From Usnea hakonensis (lineage: Eukaryota > Ascomycota > Lecanoromycetes > Lecanorales > Parmeliaceae): 64,000 bases of DNA. The notes under the pieces are model-generated. The model was not told the origin of the DNA. It ran no database searches and saw only the letters and a program-made list of their open reading frames with translations. This document shows positions 11,955 to 22,100 of the stretch, one piece after another; the first letter of the stretch is position 1, and each line of letters opens with the position of its first letter. Position numbers and translations under genes: made by a program. The stretch lies in the NCBI GenBank assembly GCA_013423325.1, contig BLJB01000016.1, positions 142,113-206,112 on the forward strand, written 5' to 3'.

Positions 11955-12635
11955 AAAATGAAGACTAAGGGGTGGTGATGTTCATCATGTAGGATCGATT
12001 GTCCTAGAATAAGTGATCTCTCACGAGTTCTCCATGAAAGATATCGACCGTATTCAAATATCGTTCCCATATTAACATATGTGGTATCCTTACATAATAT
12101 CACTCCAATGCATTCAGGCGTGAGGAGTTGTCAATATCAATACGTGTTCGATGTTCTATCAAGGCTTGCTGGCCCTGACATTGGGGCGACCCAGTCATCT
12201 ATCTACGCATATACTTAGCTCAGAGCGTGTTTGTTTTCACTTCAGTTGAGACTATTGACTGCATTTTCGCCCTGATGAAGACGTCGCTAGGCAATTTTGA
12301 AGAGAGGAGATGATATCCGGCATTTGGTTTCGACTTTCCAAGTGTCAGATTCTGACCCCAATGCTCGCCTGATCTGACCTGCATAAGCTCCACAACCACT
12401 GCACTAGGTCCGGCCATTGAGTTTACAGGGCTAACGTGGCACTCCCAGGTCAGAGGTCAGCTACCATGTGGAGTGAGGGCAACTGTTCTGTTTTTTTTTT
12501 GGTTTTTTTGGACACATACTTCCAACTCGATGACTTTTACAATACCAGCGAACGTGTAGCAAAGACCGCACCATCGTCTATGAGCTTAGCAACCACCCCT
12601 CTTATCTCATAGCGAGTCTGCCCGTCTGGAGTATC
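11955..12635. other. Intergenic region
   Basis: 680 bp between regulator and SDR. No gene or repeat beyond short T-runs near 12491-12510. Confidence 0.4.
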
Positions 12636-13839
12636 ATGGACATTGAAGGCTACGCTCTAGTGACCGGCGCCGGTACCTTTCTCCCCTTCTCCCAACATCC
12701 CCTTTTTGCTCCTCGCAACTGCTGAGTACCTCCAACTTGACAGGCTCCGGCATTGGCAAAGGCTGTGCCCTCGCCTATGCCGCCGAAGGTGCCGCTGGTG
12801 TCGTGTTCGCCGACATGGACAAGGCTGCAGCCGAAGCCGCTGCGCTCGAGAGCCGGACCTTGGCAACAAACCAGCAGTACAGAGCGCTAGTCGTGCAGGT
12901 CGACGTGACCAAGGAGGCCGAAGTGGATAGGATGGTGGAGCAGATGGTGAGGGAGTTTGGAAGGATCGATTATGCTTTCAATAGTGCTGGGGTGAGCTGG
13001 TGATGTGGCTTTTCCTTTCTCCAGGCCCCTGCGCTCGGGGGGTCCACAAGATGCACGTTTGACTCAAAAGCATTCTGTCATCCATTAACAAATTGAAACG
13101 TCGTGAAGGATGTCCTATGAGTGCATGCTCATGGTGTCCTAGATTGGCGTGCAAGCCCCTGCCGAGATCGCCGAAGCATCCGTCAGCGAATTCCAACGCT
13201 TCCTCGACGTCAACGTCCTCGGCATGTTCCTCTGCACGCGTGCGCTCTCGGCCGCCATGAAGAAACAAGAGCTAAAAACTGTCAGCAAGAAGAACCCAAA
13301 GAGAGGGTCTACCAGAGGCGTGATTGTCAACATGGGCAGCTGTTCAGGCTTTGTGGCAACGCCAATGCTGAGCCAGTACACGACGAGTAAACATGCAGTT
13401 GTGGGCTTGACGAAGAACGCCGGTTTGTGGGACTCGAAATTCTGTCCTTGTTTCTTTTCCCTTTTCACTTGACACCAGTTCTCGTCAATTTGCAATTTCA
13501 CTTTGTGATCTAACCACGCTACACAAGCCCCCTTCGCTTCTATTGCCAGTTCAAAACACTGATCCGGCCCAACCGCTCGCAGCCCTCGACAACGCCCCCC
13601 ACCACATCCGCACCAACTGCCTCTGCCCCTCCTGGGTGGACACCCCTATGATCTCCCGCGCCGTCGCTGCCAACCCGGCCCTGCAGTCTCTGATGGAACG
13701 GGCGGTGCCCATGGGCCGCATCGCGCAGGTGGACGAGGTCGCCGATGTCGTCATGTTCTTGAGCAGTGGGAAAGCGAGCTATGTGACGGGCGCGAGCTGG
13801 ATCGTAGACGGAGGAACCACGCTAAGCGGGCATGTCTAA
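12636..13839 (+). CDS. Classical short-chain dehydrogenase/reductase
   Basis: Four exons: 12636-12672, 12744-12991, 13143-13422, 13550-13839; 284 residues, standard length. The glycine-rich TGAGSGIG motif is created by joining exons 1 and 2, NSAG ends exon 2, and the catalytic Ser (MGSCSG), Tyr174 and Lys178 (YTTSK) lie in exon 3. The tail has VTGASWIVDGG, typical of the Rossmann-fold classical SDRs. It is a cytosolic NAD(P)-dependent oxidoreductase; the substrate is unknown. Exon 4 is joined through a 127-nt intron that splits a Val codon. It runs in the same direction as the cupin gene downstream. Confidence 0.87.
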
Positions 13840-14093
13840 GGGAGGGGGATAGCGGCAGAAGAGCTTAGTCAGCTTACGTTAATCTAGTGGTTGGTCATCG
13901 GCTACTATTCTGCTACTCCTTCTCGTAATTCCTCATTCGTCCTTTCGAAATCCGCAAAGCGAGTCTAGTCTAGGATTCTACGCTATGAATGTCGTTTGAA
14001 ATGATTAGAATCCTTCGACCCCAAAAGACAACCTTTCTGTAAATGGCACTCTGATACAATTCTCATGCATGTCAGACGGGCCTTGCGCGAGGC

Positions 14094-14150
14094 ATGTCAG
14101 AAGGTCAGAGGGTCAGAAGGTCAGGATGTCAGGATGTCAGAATGTCAGAG
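14094..14150 (+). repeat. Degenerate short tandem repeat (GGTCAG/TGTCAG)
   Basis: About six imperfect copies of a roughly 9-nt unit containing GTCAG follow the SDR gene. No coding sense. Confidence 0.6.
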
Positions 14151-14484
14151 CTGCGGAGTCCCCGGGAGAGGGGGACAATGGGAATGGGGCAGTGGGGTCA
14201 TGCAATGCATGCTTACGCTGCCAAGATCGATCGAACGCGTCAAGGTGATGTATGATTTTATTGTGGAATCCAGTCATGTGCTGCGTCCCTTGTCATTTGC
14301 GTTAGGCTGGTCGATGGAAGAAAAGTTTCCCCCGACTTCCCGGATGGACAAGAACGGAGATGGGTCTCTGTACTGGACGAGATCCACGCCCCCTTTTTTC
14401 CCCTTAACACTGTTGACCCATTATCCACCTTCCGCCTGGTTCTCGCAGGGTTGAATAAAAGAAAGAAAGCAACAGGAAAAGAAA

Positions 14485-14517
14485 CAAAAAAAAAAAAAAA
14501 AAAAAGAAAAACCCANN

Positions 14518-14572
<55 letters not shown>
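14485..14572. other. Poly-A tracts around an assembly gap (NN)
   Basis: An A-run at about 14485-14510, two undetermined bases at 14516-14517, then a run of 51 A (14522-14572). The join is a likely sequencing or assembly weak point about 110 bp before the cupin gene start. The true length here is unknown. Confidence 0.85.
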
Positions 14573-14577
<5 letters not shown>

Positions 14578-14682
14578 TATCCCAACTTCTCCCCCCTAGC
14601 CTCACCAAATCCTCCCAACCCAAATATCAACATTTCCCGCAAAATTCGCCTCGCCTCCGGGAAAAGGACCAAAGAAAAATAA

Positions 14683-15510
14683 ATGGCAACCGCAGCCCAC
14701 GACTTCATCACATCGGGCTACCCGGCCACAGGGTTGCGCCGGACCCAACGCCTCGTCACGGGCCATGGCCCCGACGGCAAGGGTCACTTCCTATCCGTTG
14801 CGGACGCCGCGGGAGGGGACCACCACCGGGTAATGGGCGAGCGGCAGGCCGTGGCCGTGATCCCGTACTCGACCCGGGAAACGCCCGTAGAGCTGAACGG
14901 GGACGTGGATGTTAAGTACGCGATGGAGAATGAGGTGAGTGAACTTTTAGTCTAGGTCTTTTTTGTTTTCTTTCTTTTTGCGTTTGTTTTTCTTTTCTTC
15001 GCACGTGGAGTTGGGTCTTTCGTGCCTGGCAGGTTGGGGCCCAATTCTTCTTCATTCTTCCCCTTTCTCTTACAAATAAGGCAAAAAAAGAACCCCCCAG
15101 CCCTACCCCAACACTAAATAATCACCCCCCAGCCCTACCCCAACACTAAATAATCACCCCCCCAGCCCGGCCTCCACACCCCCAACGGCACCGTCCTCCG
15201 CCTCATCGACTTCGGCCCCGGCCTCGAATCCCCCCTCCACCGCGCCCTCTCGATCGACTACGGCATCGTGCTGGAAGGCGAGTTCGAACTCGAGCTCGAC
15301 AGCGGAGAGTCGCGCATTATGCGCCGCGGGGACGTGAGCGTGCAGCGCGCCACGGCGCACCGGTGGCGCAACGTCACGGGCGGAGGCACCGAGGCCGGGC
15401 GCATGCTGTACGTGCTATTGGACTGTAAGACGCCGGTGATGGCGAATGGGGTCGAGCTCGAGGGGTTTTTGGGCGAGTTGGAGAAGGAGTATGAGGGAAG
15501 GGGGACTTAG
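14683..15510 (+). CDS. Cupin-domain protein
   Basis: Two exons, 14683-14934 and 15166-15510; 198 residues. The second exon has the cupin_2 barrel: SPLHRALSIDYGIVLEGEFEL, then RRGDVSVQRATAHRWRN, with His residues at the places where small cupins often bind metal. Fungal single-cupin proteins of this type occur in metabolite clusters as cyclases, isomerases or decarboxylase-like enzymes, but the reaction here cannot be told. The 231-nt intron is long for this window and contains a 32-nt tandem repeat carrying several possible AG acceptors; I used the last one (15164-15165) because it restores the frame. The second exon is strikingly GC-rich. Confidence 0.75.
15096..15165 (+). repeat. Intronic minisatellite, ~32-nt unit
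   Basis: Two complete copies and part of a third of a unit reading CCCCCCAGCCCTACCCCAAC plus CACTAAATAATCA, within the cupin intron. Each copy repeats a CCCCAG that could act as a 3' splice site. Confidence 0.75.
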
Positions 15511-16256
15511 GGGGGGGGTGGTTTTGAGGGAGGAGGAGGGCTGTGATTTGGGAGCAGGGGGTGGTTGTGTTGTGGATGGTGGGTCTCCACAATCCAGCCG
15601 AACAAAAACATTGGCTGCAATTTGCCAACCCTATGTAAGTATGCAATAGGCGGGCGCAGTCGGACAGAGCAGCAAACATTCAGAGGAAAGCAGTACAAAA
15701 GTCATATTTGGTTATATGGAATGGGACTCTGACCAGCAGATGGGGGCTCCTCGCGCGGTCAATTTTCTTCTTCTGTCCTCCCTCGCAGCGAAAGAACAGC
15801 AATTTTTAACAACCTAATCACCCTCCCACATCTTCCAGCTAGCTAGCTAGCTAGATCGATGGATAGGCTTCATGGGTCACTCACTCCAGATCTACCTATC
15901 TTATGCGGCCCAGGTTTACTCCATCTCAGGGAGTCTTTCTAGCGCTGAGGAAACGTGCGATGGCATAGGTGTTTGAGCACGCCGAATGGGCCTATTTAGG
16001 CTTGCTGAGCCAGCGTTGGGACGGTCCAATCATCTAGGCGTCTATCTATCTATCTACTTGATCCATTCGATATGTGGGGCCTTTGGTTTTTTTTGGGGTT
16101 TTTCTGATTTAAAATTCGAAAACGAAGATACAACCGGTCTCCACAACGAGTAAAGCTTTCCACGCTTAATCTGACTAGCAACCCGAAAAAAGCGCTCCTC
16201 ACTTCTTTTCTTCTCGTCCCAGACAACCGCTCCAGATCGCCCATCATTAGGAGACC
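15511..16256. other. Intergenic region between convergent genes
   Basis: 750 bp with no gene. It has an AGCT tract near 15838-15855 and a CTAT tract near 16040-16056. Confidence 0.4.
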
Positions 16257-18011
16257 CTACAAATCCCGTCTCCTCCGAAGTTCCATCTCCCTCTTCAACT
16301 TGCCCAGATCGAAAACCGGCCACAGGATCCAATCCTGCGACAACCATTGTCAACGAAAACCATCGCTCCAACTTGCCCTTTGGCTTTTCAATCCAGCCCC
16401 GGACGATTCCACACCCGAAATGTGGCCGAGGTGGAGAAGGATGAGAACCGCAAAGGGAGATAAAAAGAGAAGACAGACATACCCAGACAGTCCTCCATCC
16501 AAAGATATCCATGAATCGAACAATGCCTGTTGTAGCGCCGACCCAGTACCAAGCCGGAGGATTCGCTTTCAGAGTCTGCGGAACGACCTGGTTGGCGTAG
16601 AGGGCGCGGGGGGTGGTGTCTGTTTGGCTTTGTTTAGAAGATGAGGTCGGCGGAAGGGGAGAGGAATTGGGGGGGAGGGGGGAGGAGGAAATGTTACGGT
16701 GTAAGCTTACCCGGGACTCGTTGTACGTGCTGTTGGAACTCCTTGGCTAAGGGGGCGTAGAAGGATCCTAGAAGGTGGAGAAAGGTTCTTTGAGAGGAGA
16801 TGGAAACGGGAGGGGGAGAAATCGGGTGAGTGGAAAGAGCGGGGGAAAATGGATGGAAATTACCTTCGGGTAGGGTACGGTTGCTGTCGCTTTTTAGGAT
16901 GTTGGTTCCTATGTTGCCGGATATGATCTTGGCTTTCCAATCAGTGAACGTTGCAAAGAAGAGCACGGCGGAGATGTCGGTCGCTTCTTCTATAAAGTCA
17001 CGGGACCTACGGTGGTGACTTTGACACTGAGCGCCCGGCCAGAGTCAGCGAAAAAGGTACGCAGGGCTCTTGGATTCGACGCCTTTTTTACCCGAGCGGG
17101 GCCATTTCCACCCTGAGTGTGTTCCCCCAGTGCGCCAAAGCGGCTTTGGTCGCATTGTATGATGCTATACACCACCGTCAATCTCTTTTAGCCGATCGAA
17201 TGGCATTTATAACACACTCGAGCACATGGGACGCCTGTGATCAACCTACATCCGTACATGTAAGGCACGATGCCTCCCACGGAGCCAATGTTGACGATGG
17301 TCCCCTGCGCTTGGATCAACAGTGGGTGAAAGTGGCGCACCATCCGCATCGGGCCGAAGACGTTCACATTGAACATTTTTTGCACTTCTCGCACGTCCGT
17401 ATCGATGCCTGTCATCGTGTAGCCTATTGATGGGTGTTGGCATGTGGCCATCGGGGCATTGAGAAGCGAGAGAACTTGTACTCACAGATTCCTCTGCTAA
17501 GTTATGAGTATTTAGATGAATTTGGCGATTTGCGAGAGATATTGGGGGAGCGTGGGGGCAAAGATTTCTGCTTACGCATTGTTCACGAGGACATGAAGGC
17601 GGTTTTCGGTGACCTTGTCTACTACCTTGAGAAGGGCTTGCACGGACTCGTCATTGGTAACGTCCAATTCATAGCATTGTAGTCCGGCGGAGACAAGGTG
17701 CTCTTTCGATTCCCATGGTAAGACCGTCGTGATGACCGTACAGCCTGTTGAAGCAAAATCTTAGGGTCACTACTTGCTTTAAAAGCAACGTCTCGCAGTG
17801 AGGGTCAAATTTCCGTAAAAAGGATCAGTGGCTCCCAAAAGCATCACACTTCAATTCTGGAGAAGAGAGATGGAATTACTTTTCTTTTGATACTCTCGAG
17901 CTAGCGCTTCGCCAATGCCGCCTTCACCGCACCTGGACGATGTTGATCAGAAGTATTCCGATTTTGATGTGATGATCCGTACCCTGTTATGAGGACGTAT
18001 TTCGGAGCCAT
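16257..18011 (-). CDS. AYR1-like SDR (1-acyl-dihydroxyacetone-phosphate reductase family), 11 exons
   Basis: Spliced from 11 exons: 18011-17983, 17932-17880, 17744-17576, 17493-17486, 17423-17250, 17164-17092, 17026-17011, 16927-16864, 16767-16711, 16619-16483, 16334-16257. This gives 285 residues, the usual length for the AYR1 group. Motifs appear only after splicing: ITGCGEGGIG, LVNNAGI, GSSYNATKAALAHWG with catalytic Tyr and Lys, and a C-terminal membrane-proximal part with YANQVV and WYWVGATTG. Family members are NADPH-dependent reductases on ER or lipid-droplet membranes; in clusters they reduce polyketide ketones. Two exons are tiny (8 and 16 nt). All introns have GT-AG ends and all phases match. 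It is divergent from the HR-PKS, with a 1.1-kb shared upstream region. Confidence 0.8.
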
Positions 18012-19125
18012 TGGAGCTGCTCGTTTTCGCTCGGCAAAACGTCCTGTCTGATTATCTGACACCGACGATAATGACAATTAGGACGACTGCAAAACGCTCA
18101 TGCCATAGTAGATTCTCGGGTCCAGATCTCACAGCTATACGAGATGGCTTCTTTGACTTCTACTCTAGACGACCATCGCCGAGAGACTCACGGATCCACG
18201 ATTGGTTAGAACTTTTGACTCGTTCGTGGAAAATCCTTTCTTCCTGTGAGACAAGGTAGTTGCCTCCGGGGAAGGGCTAATGAGAGAATGCAGCAAGAAA
18301 ACATCATTTGACTGCATATGTGACCCTGGTGAGACATGCATTTCCTAATCAGAATAGCTGAGGAGCGTCATGACCGTAAGCCGGACTCTGATCCTACTTC
18401 ATGTAAGGTGGGTAAGAAAGGTGCAGTACCTGATTAAAATCTCATAACACGCTAGAACCCTCTGGCCTTAGTGATATGGTCCGATCGTCGTACCTGCACC
18501 TTTCTGACACCTCCACTGTCATTCACGGTCGTTCACTGTCCTGGTTTGCTGACGCACACACAAGGCCAGATCTGCACATGTAGTAACTCCTGGTAACTGT
18601 TGTTGTCAGCCCCTCTGCTTATTTCAATTTTCCTGCCTTGGTCTTCGATAGTACACAAATTAGGCCCTGGTAGGTTTCTACAGGGATTCTTAGGACAGCA
18701 TGAGCCTATACCAAAATGAGCAACTCCGACTTCATAAGTAGTCTCGTGGAGGCTGACATGAAGATGTAAGCCACGAGAAGGGTAGTTGCATCCTGATGCA
18801 TGTCACACCTCTCATCTTACATCTTCTCGGTGCAGAGAAAACTAAGATGTAGCAGTAGGAGCCGCTTAGCCTGGCTGGTCAGTTGGTGACTTGCTAAGAC
18901 TTTCCGTGTTGCTGTGAAGGCTGAGACCACAACGATTTGCGTTTACCAAGTATATTAGTGTATACCATTCCGATTAGTGAAATCCATATGCATCTTTTGA
19001 GACCTTTCCCGGAAAAAGTCCCGTGCTGTAACTCCAGGACCATTTCGAAGTCTGTACAAACACTGTCTTTATGGCTCCCGTATCACGCAATTCTCAATAG
19101 AGCTCTGAACTTCCTAAGCGCAATA
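18012..19125. promoter_or_regulatory. Divergent promoter region, AYR1-like SDR / HR-PKS
   Basis: 1.1 kb without a gene. An inverted repeat (AGAAAGGTGCAG at about 18415-18426, reverse complement at about 18494-18505) and a shorter one around GAAGATGTAAG (near 18760 and 18820) are visible. Either may be a regulator-binding site or chance. Confidence 0.35.
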
Positions 19126-22100
19126 ATGCCTTCAGTAAAGGTCGGCATTGTCGAGCCTCCACACCATGAGCTCAAGAAGATGGAGACTGTGATTGTGGGT
19201 ACTGTCCCACCTTCTCCTTCGAGCTCTGACGATAATGATCTACCAAAATTGGAGCGGATGCCTCGGACTGTTGGAGGGAATGGTTTGGTCAATGGTTTTC
19301 GTACCCCGAACTCCATTGATTTCCTTGACTCGGACGACCCGGTGGTAATAGTTGGCATGGGTAAGTGATCTCCTACCTCAAAAGTTGCCAACCTCCATGA
19401 TCCTCTTTCGCGGTCCTCGAGCTAAGTGACTGCTCAGCCTGCCGACTGCCAGGAGGAGTCTCGTCACCTCACGATCTGTGGAACATGCTTATCCAGCAGA
19501 GATCGGGTCAATGTAGAGTCCCCAAGGAGCGCTTCAACATTGACGGCTATTACCATCCGGAGGGTGACCGAGCAGGGGGCATGATTGCCACGGGCGGATA
19601 CTTTATTAATGAGGATGTCCGACAGTTCGAAAACACTTTCTTTGGCATCAATAATCTCGAAGCAACTTATATGGATCCACAACAGCGAAAGTTGCTCGAG
19701 GTGGTGTATGAATGCTTTGAAAGTTCGGGAACTTCGTTGGAAGATGTTGCTGGATCCAATGTTGGCGTTTACGTTGGTAATTTCACAGTCGACTTTCAGA
19801 CAATGCAGACCCGGGACCCAGATTATCTACATCGCTACAGTGCCACTGGTTCAGGGACCGCTATCTTGGCCAATCGTCTAAGTTACATTTTTGATCTCCG
19901 AGGACCTAGGTAAGTCCTTGCGTTTCAATCCTCGACGTTGTACCAAATGTACCAACCTTCACCAGTTTTGCGCTCGACACAGCCTGCTCTTCGACCATTG
20001 TTTGCCTGCATAACGCCGTTGTCGCTTTGCAGGGCGGCGAGTGCGATGCAGCCATCGTAGCAGGCGCAAATCTCATCACAGCTCCAGAGCAACATCTTGG
20101 AACAATGAAGGGTGGGGTGATATCGCCCACTTCGACTTGCCACACGTTCGACGCTAGTGCTGATGGCTACGGAAGAGCTGAAGGCGTCAATGCTCTTTAC
20201 GTGAAAAGACTTTCGACTGCGTTGAGGGATGGCGACCCTATTCGGGCAGTAGTTCGTGGGACTGCAATCAATTCGTGAGTCACCAAATCCCGCTGTATCC
20301 TATAGTAGACTGACATACTTTCAGCAATGGAAAAACGCCGGGAATCACACAGCCCAGTATTCTTGGTCAAGAAGAAGTTATCCGCAAGGCCTACAAGAAA
20401 GCTGGACTTGACCCAAAGGACACAACTTACGTCGAATGCCACGGAACTGGAACAGGCGTGGGAGATCCCATGGAAGTCGAGGCTTTGAGCAATTTCTTCC
20501 CACGTGACCGCTCGACGCCTCTCCTTCTTGGTGCAGTAAGTTAATTGCGCGTCCTCTTCCTCCGCCTTTCACGGTATAGCTAAATATTCTGCAAAGAACA
20601 AGACCAACCTTGGTCACAGCGAGGCAGCAAGTGGAATATCAGCAGTCATCAAAGCCGTTTTAGCCTTAGAACACAAGAAGATTCCCGCAACCATTGGAGT
20701 TGAGAAACTCAATCCGAAATGTAGGGAACTTCCAGTCCTGTAGTGATTCTGGATCTAGAAAACTGACTGCAATAGTACATTTGGACGAATGGAACATGAA
20801 AATTGTGACACGACTTACCGACTGGCCAACTTCATTGCACCGGGCTAGTATCAATTCTTTTGGCTATGGTGGAGCGAATGCTCACGCGATCCTTGATTCA
20901 GTCGAAAACGTCTTGCCTGGACACACTGAATCAAAAACTCGGCTGTCTTGGGGAGATCCAACCAAGCTTTATGTACTACCCTTCTCTGGCTCGACCACTC
21001 AATCTCTCGAGGCAAGGATCCTTGAACTTTCCAAACGCTTCAGCCTGGGCGAGACCTACGATATGGGTGACCTGTGCCACACACTGGCTGATCGACGCTC
21101 GAAACTTGGCCGGAAGGGCTTTCTGATCACAAGCGTAGCCACGGCTAAGAATGACTTTAGCCTTGACAAGCTGGTCACACCGAAGAAGGTGATCCCGAAG
21201 CTAGACATTGGCTTCATATTTACCGGCCAAGGCGCACAATGGCCTCAAATGGGGAAGGAGCTAATAGCACAATACCCGTTGTTCTCCCAAACAATCGATC
21301 ATCTGGACAGCGTCCTGCAGGCTCTTCCAGAAGCCCCAGCCTGGAGAATCAGGAGCGCATTACTTGAGCCAGCTGCCACAAGCAAAGTAGGTGACGCGAG
21401 CTTTTCTCAGCCGCTTTGTACCGCGGTTCAAGTCGGCGTTGTCAAGCTCTTGGAGAGCTGGAACGTGGTACCCAGCGTGGTTGTCGGTCACTCGTCCGGA
21501 GAGATCGGTGCTGCCTACTCTGCCGGTCTACTTACTGAAGCACATGCAATCATCATCGCGTTCTACCGTGGCTTCGTTGTTAGGAAAATTACCAAGAAAG
21601 GCTGCATGCTTGCAGTAGGTATGAGTGCTGATGATGCAGAGGCCAAGATAGACGAATTGTCGCTTCGAGATGAGATATGCACGGCCTGCGTTAATTCTCC
21701 GGAGAGCGTTACAATCAGCGGAAGTGCGACGGGCATCGACGCCTTGGCAAGCGAACTCAACAGTAAAGGCATCTTTGCAAAGAAATTGGCTACCGGAGGT
21801 AGAGCATACCACTCGTTTCTGATGAAAGAAGTCGGAGATGAGTATGAGAGTCTCGTCAGCAAAGCCATACTAGGTCTGCCAACAGACAACGGTCATAGAG
21901 ACGGCAGAGATGCTGTCAGATTCTTTTCCAGTGTTGGCAAAAGTAGTGATGCGCTCGCGTCATTCTCTCGCGAGACCAATAACTTCCTGCGACCGGCTTA
22001 CTGGAGAACAAATCTGGAGAGCCCAGTTCAATTCAGCACAGCCATCAAGAATATTATCGCAACTGGAGATTATCATCTGCTTGAAATTGGTCCTCATGGA

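Noticed and set aside
14451..14915. 154-residue open frame crossing the NN gap
   Set aside because: It is poly-Lys from the A-run and overlaps the cupin exon in another frame.
16054..16512. 152-residue minus-strand open frame with a hydrophobic start
   Set aside because: It is read-through of the last intron of the AYR1-like gene; splicing at 16482-16335 gives a family-like C-terminus ending at 16257.
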